A stretch of DNA of 33,290 bases from contig SHAE01000008.1 of the NCBI GenBank assembly GCA_004213835.1, positions 1 through 33,290 of the forward strand, written 5' to 3'. The position numbers and the translations under genes were made by a program. Position 1 is the first letter of the stretch. Each line of letters starts with the position of its first letter. Shown one piece after another: positions 15,553 through 24,392 of this stretch. The stretch comes from OM182 bacterium. Lineage in GTDB: Bacteria; Pseudomonadota; Gammaproteobacteria; Pseudomonadales; Azotimanducaceae. A model generated the notes under the pieces. It had not been told where the DNA came from. It made no database searches and saw nothing but the letters and a program-made list of their open reading frames with translations.

Positions 15553-16800
15553 ATGAAGTTGGATACAACGACAGCGTCTGAGCGAGACAAGCCGATCTAC
15601 AATAGTTTTAACGAGTTGAAGGCAGATGGCTTCACTCTCTCGCCAGGGATATGTGTATTTATCGCTAGCGTTCACACCGCGGCACTCGTTTTAGGGGTGT
15701 GGCTATATGCGGCCGCGCCGGCGCAGTGGATGTGGGCAGGTACAGCGTGGTTAATCGCCCACTTTGTGCTGGGTTCCTTGTCAACGACCCTGTATAGCCA
15801 CAGGCTAATCACCCATAACGCGGTGAAGCATGTCAGCCTGCCAGTGCACCTGTTTTTCAACCTGTTTGGTCAAATATTCAGCGTACAGGGTAGCGTCCGT
15901 CGCTGGTCTGCTAACCACTCGCTGCATCATGGTGTTGATCGCCACGGCAAGAAAGAGTTAGACCCCTACAGCGCTACTTGGTTTCCAGACAGCCTGCGCA
16001 ATTTCTTGTGGTCGCATATCCTCACACATCTTTATAACCACCCAGAAACAGAAGAATATCAGCGCTCCCACAACGCTAAGCGGCATGCAGTGATCATGTG
16101 GCAGGACAAGTGGTATGGGTTGCTCACGACCTTCTGGATATTCTTTTTCCCCATGGGCCTCGGCTTTGCCCTCGGCGGTTTTACCGGCTTATTCGCCCTC
16201 GCAGCAGGCTCAATGCTGGGTACCGTTGCCGTGCAGCACAACACGTGGACGGTCAACAGCGTCACGCACATGTGGGGTTTGACACCGGGCATCCGAAGCT
16301 CTGCATCTAACAACTACGTCTGGCTTGGGCCACTGGGTGAAGGCAATCACCATGGCGATCACCACGACTATCCTCGGGATTACAGAAACGGCTTCGGCAT
16401 CAGCGGGTGGCTGCTGGACCCTACGCGCTACGCGATTTTGACCCTACGCGCCTTGGGTTTGGTCCGCGGTTTGAACCGAGCGTCTAAGCACGAAGAAGCT
16501 GAGATCATTGCCCAGCGTAAGCTCGAAGAGCTAGGCATGTTCCAGCCCATTACCCGTGAAGCCGCAGCGTTACGGGAGCAGCTAGAAAAAACCGCAGTGG
16601 TACTCAAGCAAGAGTGGGTAGAAGCCCTTGCTCATGTTGAGAAGCTGAAAAAGCAGTCCAAGCTGCTGCAGCGCGCAGAAGCAGGTCGCCAAGAAATCTT
16701 GCGCGAACTGGAACTGGCGCAGCAGGCGGTGGCCAAACGTAAAGAGGCGTTTTATCGCGCGGTAGAACAGCTGCGTCACCACGCCGAGGTCTACGCCTGA
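15553..16800 (+). CDS. Membrane acyl-CoA/acyl-lipid desaturase with C-terminal coiled coil
   Basis: A 415-residue delta-9-type fatty-acid desaturase of the stearoyl-CoA desaturase family; introduces a cis double bond into saturated acyl chains in the inner membrane using a di-iron centre. The three histidine boxes are HRLITH (83-88), HSLHH (122-126) and HHGDHH (266-271), with an additional His239 at the expected place. Hydrophobic helices lie near 33-55, 62-80, 95-108, 190-208 and 210-226. From about 310 the chain becomes a charged heptad-like coiled coil (REQLEKTAVV, HVEKLKKQSKLL, RELELAQQAVAKRKEAF) roughly 100 residues long, beyond the usual end of the catalytic domain. A strong GGAGG lies ten bases before the ATG. 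Followed by the symporter gene after 50 bases. Confidence 0.92.
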   Translation: MKLDTTTASERDKPIYNSFNELKADGFTLSPGICVFIASVHTAALVLGVWLYAAAPAQWMWAGTAWLIAHFVLGSLSTTLYSHRLITHNAVKHVSLPVHLFFNLFGQIFSVQGSVRRWSANHSLHHGVDRHGKKELDPYSATWFPDSLRNFLWSHILTHLYNHPETEEYQRSHNAKRHAVIMWQDKWYGLLTTFWIFFFPMGLGFALGGFTGLFALAAGSMLGTVAVQHNTWTVNSVTHMWGLTPGIRSSASNNYVWLGPLGEGNHHGDHHDYPRDYRNGFGISGWLLDPTRYAILTLRALGLVRGLNRASKHEEAEIIAQRKLEELGMFQPITREAAALREQLEKTAVVLKQEWVEALAHVEKLKKQSKLLQRAEAGRQEILRELELAQQAVAKRKEAFYRAVEQLRHHAEVYA

Positions 16801-16850
16801 TCACACTTGGGCCCGGCGAGGCGGCGTGGATGCGTCGCCCTGCGTAACCC

Positions 16851-18326
16851 ATGACCCTTTGGCTGGTTGAACACTATCTAGCAGTCCTCCTGCTAGTCCT
16901 CTACACCGGGGCGTTGATGGCCAACGCCTATGCTGGACTTCGCGCCAGCAGGTCTCTCGGCGGCTATTACGTCGGTAATCGCAACATGTCTGGCCCGCTC
17001 ATCGGGCTTTCCTTCTTCGCCACCTTCGCCTCAACAAACAGCTACATCGGCCACGCTGGCAAGGGCTACGAATACGGCCTAGCGTGGATGACCATGCCGG
17101 TTATGCTCATTCTCTTCACCTTTCTGTCTTGGCGGTGGATCGGGCCAAGAACCCGAGTGCTCGCGCGCAACTTCGACGCTCTAACCCTGCCAGATTTTTT
17201 GGCAGCGCGGTTTTTGTCGGTTGGCGATCAGGCGCGACACCCTTTGCGTATTGCCGCCGCTGGGGTGGTCATGATGTGCAGTCTTCTTTATCTCGTCGCC
17301 GTGTTTAAGGGCGCGGGTCATTTATTTGGGCAGTTCTTCAATCTGCCCTATGACATCGCCATTGGCCTCGCACTGATCGTCGTCATGCTCTACACGTCGA
17401 TTGGTGGTTTCGTCTCTGTGGTCAGAACCGATGCGTTACAGGGTGTGCTGATGATCATTGGCGCGATGATGATTTTTTATTTCGTCACCGCGGCAGCAGG
17501 GGGCGTCGCAGCGCTGGGTAGTTTGGCGCAGGCACCTCAGACGGCCTTTGTTTTTGAACTAAATGGCGGCATTCCGTTCGTTGTTTTGCTGGGCATTAGC
17601 CTATCGGGTTCCCTGAAGCTGATCGTTGATCCAAGACAAACGTCGCGCTTTTTTGCCCTCAAGGATCAGGATGCGCTGCGCAAGGGCATGTGGGTGGCTA
17701 TCGGTGGTTTGGCCCTGGTGCAGCTCTGTTTGTACCCCATCGGTGTCTATGCCCACCTGCTTTTGGATAACGTGCAGGACACCGATTTGATCGTGCCGCT
17801 GTTGGTCAGTGATGTGTCGATATTCCCGCTATGGGCGGGAGATTTTCTATTTGTCGCCATCGTTGCAGCGGCGATGTCATCCATGGACAGCGTACTGCTG
17901 GTTGCCGCCTCGACGGGGTATAAGAATCTGCTACAGCCGTTCTATCACAACGATGAGACAGCAGTGACAGGCCAACTGCGATGGACGCGGGGCATGGTCG
18001 TGGTGCTGGCGATTTTGGCCGCAGGCATCGCCCTGGACCCACCGGGAGACATATTACAGCTCACCATATTCTCGGGGAGTTTGTATGCGGTGTGTTTTCT
18101 GCCCGCCGTGGTGCTGGGGCTTTATTGGTCCAAGGGCAGTGCAGGGGCGGTGCTGGCATCGATGGCCGCCGGTATCTTGACCCTGCTGGTATGGCTTGCG
18201 CTGGGTTATAACGTGGTGATTCACGAAGTATTCCCAGCGCTGGGAGTTTCGACCTTGGTCTACGTGCTGCTCGCCAAGGTTAGCGAACAGCGTGTCGATC
18301 TTGCGCGGTTGGTAGGTAGCCCATAA
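16851..18326 (+). CDS. Sodium:solute symporter (SSS family)
   Basis: A 491-residue polytopic membrane protein of the sodium/solute symporter family. About 13 hydrophobic helices can be followed along the chain. Signature regions include the N-terminal GGYYVGNRNMSGPLIGLSFF (37-56), ATFASTNSYIGHAGKGYEYG (57-76), YTSIGGFVSVVRTDALQGVL (about 182-201), and the helix with AAAMSSMDSVLLVAAS (about 340-355), which carries the Ser residues of the sodium site in family members. The solute is unknown; relatives take up acetate, proline, sugars or pantothenate. No clear ribosome binding site is seen before the ATG, but no better start exists. It lies 50 bases after the desaturase gene and may be co-transcribed. 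Confidence 0.9.
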   Translation: MTLWLVEHYLAVLLLVLYTGALMANAYAGLRASRSLGGYYVGNRNMSGPLIGLSFFATFASTNSYIGHAGKGYEYGLAWMTMPVMLILFTFLSWRWIGPRTRVLARNFDALTLPDFLAARFLSVGDQARHPLRIAAAGVVMMCSLLYLVAVFKGAGHLFGQFFNLPYDIAIGLALIVVMLYTSIGGFVSVVRTDALQGVLMIIGAMMIFYFVTAAAGGVAALGSLAQAPQTAFVFELNGGIPFVVLLGISLSGSLKLIVDPRQTSRFFALKDQDALRKGMWVAIGGLALVQLCLYPIGVYAHLLLDNVQDTDLIVPLLVSDVSIFPLWAGDFLFVAIVAAAMSSMDSVLLVAASTGYKNLLQPFYHNDETAVTGQLRWTRGMVVVLAILAAGIALDPPGDILQLTIFSGSLYAVCFLPAVVLGLYWSKGSAGAVLASMAAGILTLLVWLALGYNVVIHEVFPALGVSTLVYVLLAKVSEQRVDLARLVGSP

Positions 18327-18391
18327 GCGGGTCGAAAAGATATTGCCCGCGCTAGGGCACGGCTTTCATCACTGGGCTTCGATTGAAAGGC

Positions 18392-19015
18392 TTACTTGGC
18401 AGCGGCCTCTGCGGTGACTTGGGCAATGCTTGGGCGCTCGGCTAGCATCGCCAATAGTTCACTGATTTGCGGATGATCGGCCAGCAGGTCGTGGTCGAAC
18501 ATTTTTTTCGAGATCGTAGTCGCTAGGCCCATGCTGTAGTTCAAATACAGGTCGGCGACGGTGAAGGTATCACCCGCCGCATAGGGCTTACCCACCAGCA
18601 GTTGCGACACCGCCTGCATACCGCGCAGCACTTCTTGCCGAGTGGATTCGATCAGCTCTTCGCTCGCGGTCCCGCCAAACATCGCGGCTGGCAACAGTCG
18701 TCGAGCGGCCAGCTCGACATCGAGCTTGATGTGCAGGGCCAGCTCCACAGCTTTTGCCGCTTCAATAGGGTTGGCTGGCAACAACGACGGCTCAGGCTGA
18801 ATCTGTTCTAGATAGTTAATGATCGCCATGGATTCCGACAGGTAGACACCGTCGACTTCAATTGACGGCATTTTGCCCATTGGGGTTCGGGCCAAGTTGT
18901 CTTCTTTTTGCGTGGGCGGTGCTTTCACCTCTTCAAATTCCAGCCCTTTCTCGATCATTACAGCCTTTACTAAGCTGTAATAGTTACTCATTCGAAGTCC
19001 GTATAATTTGATCAT
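18392..19015 (-). CDS. Glutathione S-transferase
   Basis: A 207-residue GST. The thioredoxin-like domain starts IKLYGLRMSNYYSLVKAVM, the cis-Pro segment is GKMPSIEVDG, and the glutathione contact is YLSESMAIINYLEQ. The C-terminal helical domain contains GDTFTVADLYLNYS, the conserved Asp-containing N-capping box. The subclass is unclear; it differs from the YfcG-type GST at 13233. AGGGGACACA precedes the ATG. The gene is convergent with the symporter gene and divergent from the sirtuin gene. Confidence 0.9.
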   Translation of the reverse strand: MIKLYGLRMSNYYSLVKAVMIEKGLEFEEVKAPPTQKEDNLARTPMGKMPSIEVDGVYLSESMAIINYLEQIQPEPSLLPANPIEAAKAVELALHIKLDVELAARRLLPAAMFGGTASEELIESTRQEVLRGMQAVSQLLVGKPYAAGDTFTVADLYLNYSMGLATTISKKMFDHDLLADHPQISELLAMLAERPSIAQVTAEAAAK

Positions 19016-19112
19016 TGTGTCCCCTTTTTATGCTTTTCGGTTGTCTTCAGTGTAGCGAACACTGTTGCTAAATACGCTATTGTGCGGAGCTTTCGTGGCG
19101 AACAGGATTTTG

Positions 19113-19949
19113 ATGCATACCCAAGATATTGGCTCTCTTGACGAGGCATTAGAGCGCCTGCAGCGGTTTATTTTCATGCGAAAAAAACTGCTGGTGATTA
19201 CCGGGGCGGGTATTAGCACCGACTCGGGTATAGGCGACTACCGCGATCAAGCCGGCCAGTGGAAGCGCCCACAACCGGTCACGCATCAAGATTTTATGAG
19301 CCAGTTGTCTTGGCGACAGCGCTACTGGGCTCGTAGCCAACTTGGATACCCCTCGTTTTTGCGAGCAAAACCCAATCGAGCGCATCGGGCACTTGCCAGA
19401 CTAGAGGGACAGGGCAAGTTATGCGGTCTGGTCACGCAAAATGTCGACCGACTGCACCAACAGGCGGGCCATCGAGCGGTGGTGGATCTGCATGGTCGAT
19501 TGGATCAGGTGATTTGTACGGACTGCAGTGCGATTGTGCCCCGGCGGGACATACAGGCGTGGCTTGAGGACAAAAACCCGCAGCTGCACGAACAGTCGTT
19601 TCAACCAGCGCCAGACGGTGATGCAGATATGGAAATGGATTTCTCAAGCATCCAGGTGCCACATTGCGACGCCTGCGGCGGTATTTTGAAACCCCATGTG
19701 GTGTTCTTTGGCGACAGCGTTGAACGACGCATCGTCGATCACATCAGCGCCAAGGTCGAGAGTGCAGATGGCGTGCTTGTCGTGGGTTCTTCGTTAATGG
19801 TGTTTTCAAGTTTTCGCTTCATCCGCCATGCGCATGCCAACAACGTGCCGGTTGCTGCACTCAATCAGGGAGTAACCCGCGCTGACGACCTGTTTACATT
19901 CAAAGTTGCCGAACCCGCAGACCAATTGGATACCATCATTGCGCGCTAG
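19113..19949 (+). CDS. NAD-dependent protein deacylase, class II sirtuin
   Basis: A 278-residue Sir2-family enzyme removing acyl groups from lysines with consumption of NAD. Motifs in order: GAGISTDSGIGDYRD (31-45; the GDYRD variant marks class II, SIRT4-like), TQNVDRLHQQAGH (108-120), catalytic His127 in DLHGRLD, a zinc site made of Cys135/Cys138 and Cys185/Cys188, and VVGSSLMVFSSFRF (223-236). An in-frame ATG at 19065 would add 16 residues; the ATG at 19113 starts just before the conserved part and is preferred, though neither has a strong ribosome binding site. It is a single gene; no acetyl-CoA synthetase or acetyltransferase partner is beside it. Confidence 0.92.
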   Translation: MHTQDIGSLDEALERLQRFIFMRKKLLVITGAGISTDSGIGDYRDQAGQWKRPQPVTHQDFMSQLSWRQRYWARSQLGYPSFLRAKPNRAHRALARLEGQGKLCGLVTQNVDRLHQQAGHRAVVDLHGRLDQVICTDCSAIVPRRDIQAWLEDKNPQLHEQSFQPAPDGDADMEMDFSSIQVPHCDACGGILKPHVVFFGDSVERRIVDHISAKVESADGVLVVGSSLMVFSSFRFIRHAHANNVPVAALNQGVTRADDLFTFKVAEPADQLDTIIAR

Positions 19950-20000
19950 CCCTAGGGAAAAACCAGCGTTAGGATCGGGTCATCCCAACAGGAGGAACGC

Positions 20001-20669
20001 ATGATGCTAACGACAGATTTCACCAAACGGTCTTATCTCTTGCGGTCGATTATTGGCCCCAGCTTATTGGTTGGCGGGCTTGCCCTTTCTTTTGCCGCCA
20101 ATACGCTTGCCGATACACCCAATGCTCAGGCTACCGAAGCCGCAATGCCAAGGGCATCGGTATTAGCGGAACAACAAGCGGCCGAGCAGCGGGTGGAAGC
20201 GATATTTGCTGACGGGGCTGACGTGGCTGCACTGGGTAGTGACCGTTGTTTGCCGTCACGGCGCATTCGTGGTGTGGATGTGCTCGACAATCAAACTGTG
20301 GTTTTTGACATGGGCCGCAAAGACAATTACTTGGTCAGATTTAAGCGCCAATGCTTCGGTTTACGGCGTGACTCGGCAATCAGTTACGAAATACACGGTG
20401 GCAGGCTCTGTCGGTTGGATGGCATCCGATCGCTTGAGCACTGGGGTATAAATCGACTTGTTCCTGGCCCTCGCTGCTCGATTCCTGCCTTTATCAAGGT
20501 GAGTGAAGCCGAGCTTGAGTTGGTCGAGGCTAAGGTGGATGCCGCAAGGGCCGCGCGAATTGCCCAGCGCGATGCGCAGAAAGCCGCGCGCCGGGCGGCC
20601 AAGGAAGCCCGAGAGCAATCAAAAGAGCAAGCTTCCTCACAAATAGAGGACTCGCTAGTTGGCGGTTAG
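20001..20669 (+). CDS. Secreted DUF6491-like protein
   Basis: A 222-residue exported protein of unknown function. A signal peptide is evident: basic start, hydrophobic LLVGGLALSFAAN, then a likely cleavage after ANTLADT (about residue 38). The middle region SDRCLPSRRIRGVDVLDNQTVVFD, the cysteines in KRQCFGLRR and GRLCRLDG, and a further GPRCSIP match the pattern of the DUF6491 family (four Cys, probably two disulfides in the periplasm). The last 50 residues are a charged Ala/Arg/Lys helix (KAARRAAKEAREQSKEQ), possibly a coiled coil. AGGAGG with good spacing supports the start. A single-gene unit, convergent with the LLM gene. Confidence 0.75.
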   Translation: MMLTTDFTKRSYLLRSIIGPSLLVGGLALSFAANTLADTPNAQATEAAMPRASVLAEQQAAEQRVEAIFADGADVAALGSDRCLPSRRIRGVDVLDNQTVVFDMGRKDNYLVRFKRQCFGLRRDSAISYEIHGGRLCRLDGIRSLEHWGINRLVPGPRCSIPAFIKVSEAELELVEAKVDAARAARIAQRDAQKAARRAAKEAREQSKEQASSQIEDSLVGG

Positions 20670-20698
20670 CGTGTCTGACTCAGCAGCACGCGCGGGTT

Positions 20699-21712
20699 CT
20701 ATCGATCCAGCACCAGTTCCGCCAGTGTCTCTAGCTCAGCCGGGCTTCTGGCGGATACATTCAACGAGGTAACCGGCGTCTCGTCCCAAGCCTGTAAGCG
20801 GTCGCGAATTTTGTCGAGGGAGCCGACTAAGGATATCTCGTCCGCCAACTTGTCCGGCACCGCCATGGCGGCCTCGTCTTTTTTGCCCGCCAAATACAGC
20901 TCCTGAATCACCGCGGCCTCGGCTTCAAAACCAAACCGGCTGATAAGCTCTTTGTGGAAGTTGCGATCCTTGGCACCCATACCACCGATGTACAGGGCCA
21001 GCATATGCTTCACGGGAATAAGGCCTTTTTCTTCATCGTCGGTAATGTTGACGACGATGCCCTGGGTGACTTCAAAGTCTGCCTTGGCGTTCGATAGTGA
21101 AGCGGAATATACCTCTTGGCGAAACGGCGAGTAGTACAGGGGTAGCCAGCCATCGGCGATCTCTGCCGCTAGGGCCACATTTTTCGGCCCTTCCGCACCC
21201 ATCATAATGGGCAGGTCAGCGCGCAGCGGGTGCACGATGGAACGCAGAGGTTTACCGAGTCCCCAAGCACCCTCGCCGGTATAGGGCAGTGGGTAGTGTT
21301 CACCGTCATTCGCCACAGGCTCTTCTCTGGCGAGTACCTGTTTGATGATCGATATGTACTCGCGGGTGCGCGACAAGGGCTTGGCGAATGGGCCGCCATA
21401 CCAACCTTCAACGACTTGGGGCCCTGAAACGCCAAGGCCCAGAATCATGCGCCCATTTGACAGGTGATCCATGGTTAAGGCAGCCATGGCCATGGCAGTT
21501 GGGGTACGTGCAGATATTTGGCAGATGCCCGTGCCGAGTCGAATTTTGCTGGTTTGCGCGCCAATCCACGCAAGCGGGGTAATGGCATCGCTGCCATAGG
21601 CTTCCGCGGTCCAAACCGAGTCATAGCCCAGGGCTTCGGCTTTTTGCGCCATACCTACATGGTGGGTTGGTGGTGTAGATCCCCAGTACCCTAACGAAAG
21701 TCCTAGCTTCAT
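20699..21712 (-). CDS. LLM-class F420-dependent oxidoreductase
   Basis: A 337-residue TIM-barrel flavin/F420 oxidoreductase of the luciferase-like monooxygenase superfamily. Typical segments are MKLGLSLGYWG at the start, AEALGYDSVWTAEAYGSDA (27-45), IRLGTGICQISARTPTAMAM (57-76), and GRMILGLGVSGPQVVEGWYG (87-106). The overall pattern fits the group annotated as F420-dependent, but FMN use is equally possible and no F420 biosynthesis gene is in the window. TAGGAGCG supports the start. It follows the GPH symporter gene after 53 bases on the same strand and is probably expressed from its promoter. Confidence 0.88.
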   Translation of the reverse strand: MKLGLSLGYWGSTPPTHHVGMAQKAEALGYDSVWTAEAYGSDAITPLAWIGAQTSKIRLGTGICQISARTPTAMAMAALTMDHLSNGRMILGLGVSGPQVVEGWYGGPFAKPLSRTREYISIIKQVLAREEPVANDGEHYPLPYTGEGAWGLGKPLRSIVHPLRADLPIMMGAEGPKNVALAAEIADGWLPLYYSPFRQEVYSASLSNAKADFEVTQGIVVNITDDEEKGLIPVKHMLALYIGGMGAKDRNFHKELISRFGFEAEAAVIQELYLAGKKDEAAMAVPDKLADEISLVGSLDKIRDRLQAWDETPVTSLNVSARSPAELETLAELVLDR

Positions 21713-21765
21713 CTGTTCGCTCCTATCGCGTTATGCCAAAACCTGCGCCCAGACCTCATGGCTTG

Positions 21766-23244
21766 CTAGGTTTGTCTATCGTCATCGTCAACCGATCGCT
21801 CCGCCAGTATCTGCAGATTTTCCTGATGCGATTGTCGATTGATCATATACAAATTGATGCAGGCCACCGCACAGAGCACCAAGGTGCAGTAGACCGGCAA
21901 AAACAATGTCGCAAGATGGTATCTGTGGGCGTCGGTGAAATCAGCCAAGCTCGTAATGGAGTCGAAGCCGACAATTGACACGATAAAGCCCGCACTAATC
22001 ACGCCAGCGGCGGAGACAAACTTGCCCGCGAATCCTCTGGTGGCAAAAAACAAACCTTCAGACCGTCGACTGGTTTTCTTTTCGCTGTCCTCAGCAAGAT
22101 CCGCCATCATGGAATCGATCATGGTCGCCGAGACGACGACAGCAGACACTTCAACGAAGACAAAGGCTGAGTAAAGCATGATCGATGCGGTGCTAGTCAG
22201 TTCCGGCCATACCCCCGTCAGCACGGCGACATAGGGCATCGGAAAAAGCACCAGACGTAGCAAGGCCATACCGATGGCAGCGTTTTTCTTGCCATAGCGC
22301 AGGCCAACTCTGGGGGAGAGATACATAGACACCGCAGGCGCAAGGAGTAGGCAAACGCCGGTGAACGCCATCTCCAATCCGGTGAACATGAAGAAATACC
22401 GCACGTTATAGAGGTAAAGCGCGGTATGCAGACCAGCGGCGGCCCCGCCCAACAGCGAGAAGCAAAACAGCGCGGCAAAGTTGCGATTTTTCAGTGACTC
22501 AAAGATCTGCTTGAACTCGCTGCCTATCGCGTTGAATCGAAACGGTTCACTCGGTGGCGGCATATTCATGGCTGCTTTTTGGGTGCCAATGCAGCTCACC
22601 AAGATCGTGGTCAGAATGATGCCCGCACCCACCGTGCCGAAAATCGCGTAGCCAGTGGTGTCAGCGAATCCGTAGGCACCCACCCAGAAGGTGAGGTTAA
22701 TGATGTGGATGCCATTGCCGCCGGTCCAACCGAAAAAATGCCGCAGAGCCAGCCACTTGTTGCGACGGTCATAGTCTTTCTCAAGCTCTGGCAGTAGCGC
22801 CGTGCAGGGCACTTCGAAAAGCGTCGTGCCGGTGCGAACTACCATGGCGAGTACGAGAATGTAGACAAAGGCATCCTCGCCCCGGACATCGGCGATAGGA
22901 TTGAACAGGGCATAAAAACCTGCGGGAAAAATAAACAGCGAGGCATACATGAACGGGTGGCGCCTGCCGACTCTCGAACGCGTCTTATCCGACCAGTGAC
23001 CCAGCAAAGGGTCAGAAACTGCGTCCCAGACGATGGCCACGGCCAAGGCAAGGCTTGCCAAATAACCCGGCACCCCAAGCGCTTGGTTCGCGAAGATCAG
23101 TAGGACGTAGGAAAATGCGTTGTCCTTGATGCCATAGGCCATCGAAGAGGAGCCGTAGAACCAAAAAATGGGCCTTTTCTCGAGGGGTGCTGATGGTGCG
23201 TCTGCAGAATCAGCGCCCTGAGAATTTGCGGACACTGCGTCCAT
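21766..23244 (-). CDS. GPH-family cation symporter (MFS, MelB-like)
   Basis: A 492-residue membrane transporter of the glycoside-pentoside-hexuronide:cation symporter family. It has about 12 hydrophobic helices. The marker loop after helix 2, DPLLGHWSDKTRSRVGRRHP (about 77-96), is diagnostic, and the central loop follows the sixth helix. Substrates in the family are sugars or other organic anions; here the pairing with an LLM oxidoreductase argues against a simple sugar, but this is inference. GGAGGAAGTC precedes the ATG. The leader contains a perfect 14-bp palindrome. Divergent from the MerR-TPR gene. Confidence 0.9.
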   Translation of the reverse strand: MDAVSANSQGADSADAPSAPLEKRPIFWFYGSSSMAYGIKDNAFSYVLLIFANQALGVPGYLASLALAVAIVWDAVSDPLLGHWSDKTRSRVGRRHPFMYASLFIFPAGFYALFNPIADVRGEDAFVYILVLAMVVRTGTTLFEVPCTALLPELEKDYDRRNKWLALRHFFGWTGGNGIHIINLTFWVGAYGFADTTGYAIFGTVGAGIILTTILVSCIGTQKAAMNMPPPSEPFRFNAIGSEFKQIFESLKNRNFAALFCFSLLGGAAAGLHTALYLYNVRYFFMFTGLEMAFTGVCLLLAPAVSMYLSPRVGLRYGKKNAAIGMALLRLVLFPMPYVAVLTGVWPELTSTASIMLYSAFVFVEVSAVVVSATMIDSMMADLAEDSEKKTSRRSEGLFFATRGFAGKFVSAAGVISAGFIVSIVGFDSITSLADFTDAHRYHLATLFLPVYCTLVLCAVACINLYMINRQSHQENLQILAERSVDDDDRQT

Positions 23245-23506
23245 GACTTCCTCCCCAGAAGTGCTCCGGCTTTGACGCTGTACAGCGTGACGGTGCCGGT
23301 ATTGGTGATGGCCAAATACGACAACGAAGCGTCATCTGTTGCAAGCTATTTCAATCAAAAGTTACCAGCAAGAGCCGGCGCCCTGCATGGTTTGTCACCG
23401 TTGAACTCCCAAGAAGCGGGCGATAAATAGGCAACAAATGGTCAGTGGGTTATAGTTTGCGGCGTCGACGTTCTGCTGGAGCAAGCAGCCAAGGGCTGAT
23501 CGCATA
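23245..23506. promoter_or_regulatory. Divergent control region, GPH symporter / MerR-TPR regulator
   Basis: A 262-base gap holding promoters in both directions. It contains the palindrome described separately. Toward the regulator gene, TTGAAC (23401-23406) and TAAATA (23424-23429) are spaced 17 bases apart and could be a weak promoter; TATAGT (23451-23456) is another possible -10. Confidence 0.4.
23275..23288. promoter_or_regulatory. 14-bp perfect palindrome, operator candidate
   Basis: ACGCTGTACAGCGT is a perfect inverted repeat, 31-44 bases upstream of the GPH symporter start codon and next to its ribosome binding site. The position suits a repressor site. Binding partner unknown; the divergently transcribed MerR-type protein is one candidate. 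Confidence 0.55.
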
Positions 23507-24376
23507 ATGACCGCACTCCAACAACCTCCCTCAAGGCGCGCAGCAGGCGCCAGCGGTTACAGCACTCAACACGTTGCTGACCTGCTTGGGTTGTCTGAGT
23601 CTCGAATCCGCGAATACGTGCGCCGCAATCTCCTGCGTCCCCAGCGTAACGCCATGGGCCACTTCCGCTTTTCATTCCAAGACGTGGTGTTCTTGCGTGC
23701 TGCCAAGGGTCTAACCGACGCCGCAATCAGCGTGCGTCAAAGCAATCGTGCACTCACCAAGCTCAAGGCCGACCTAAGCCAATTGGAATCTCTTAGCGCA
23801 GTACGCATCTACGCCAACGGCAGCGTGGTGGAGGTACGGGACGATGACAAAGCCTGGGAAGTTGAAAGTGGTCAGCTAACCATGAACTTTTCCATTCAGG
23901 AGCTGGCAGCCAACGTCGCGGAGCTGGCGAGGTCTGCTGCGGGCGGTGAGGAAAAAGCGCTCGAAGATCTCGATTCTGACGAGTGGTACAACTTGGGTTT
24001 AGACCTTGAGGAAGTGGATCCAAAACAGGCCCCAGATGCCTACCGCGAAGCGATTCGACTAGATCCGTTCAACGCCGATGCCCACGTGAACTTAGGTCGG
24101 CTCTACCAGTTAAGTGGCGACCTAAAAAACGCTGCTCGTCACTATCAATTGGCGCTAGCAACGAGGCCGGATCATCAACTAGCGAACTACAACCTCGGCA
24201 CGATTTTCGACGAGCAAGACGACTGTGATCGCGCAGAATTGTTCTATCGTAAGGCGAACCTAGTGCCGGACGCGCACTACAACTTGGCGCGCATTCATGA
24301 GCTGGCAGGCGACGAGATCAATGCCCGACGGCATCTGCGGCTGTATCACCGGCTCATCGATGAGGATGGCATTTAG
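23507..24376 (+). CDS. MerR-type HTH protein fused to TPR repeats
   Basis: A 289-residue protein of two parts. Residues about 17-65 form a MerR-like winged HTH: YSTQHVADLLGLSESRIREY (18-37), then RRNLLRPQRNAMGHFRFSFQDVVFLRAAKGL. Residues about 155-289 hold at least three TPR units, for example YREAIRLDPFNADAHVNLG, RHYQLALATRPDHQLANYNLG and ELFYRKANLVPDAHYNLARI. The linker has an acidic segment (VRDDDKAWEVE). The TPR part replaces the usual effector-binding domain, so the input is more likely a protein partner than a metal or drug; this is inference. The promoter-proximal position opposite the GPH/LLM operon suggests it may control that operon. The ribosome binding site is weak. Confidence 0.85.
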   Translation: MTALQQPPSRRAAGASGYSTQHVADLLGLSESRIREYVRRNLLRPQRNAMGHFRFSFQDVVFLRAAKGLTDAAISVRQSNRALTKLKADLSQLESLSAVRIYANGSVVEVRDDDKAWEVESGQLTMNFSIQELAANVAELARSAAGGEEKALEDLDSDEWYNLGLDLEEVDPKQAPDAYREAIRLDPFNADAHVNLGRLYQLSGDLKNAARHYQLALATRPDHQLANYNLGTIFDEQDDCDRAELFYRKANLVPDAHYNLARIHELAGDEINARRHLRLYHRLIDEDGI

Positions 24377-24392
24377 GGCCGAGTCGGGCGGG

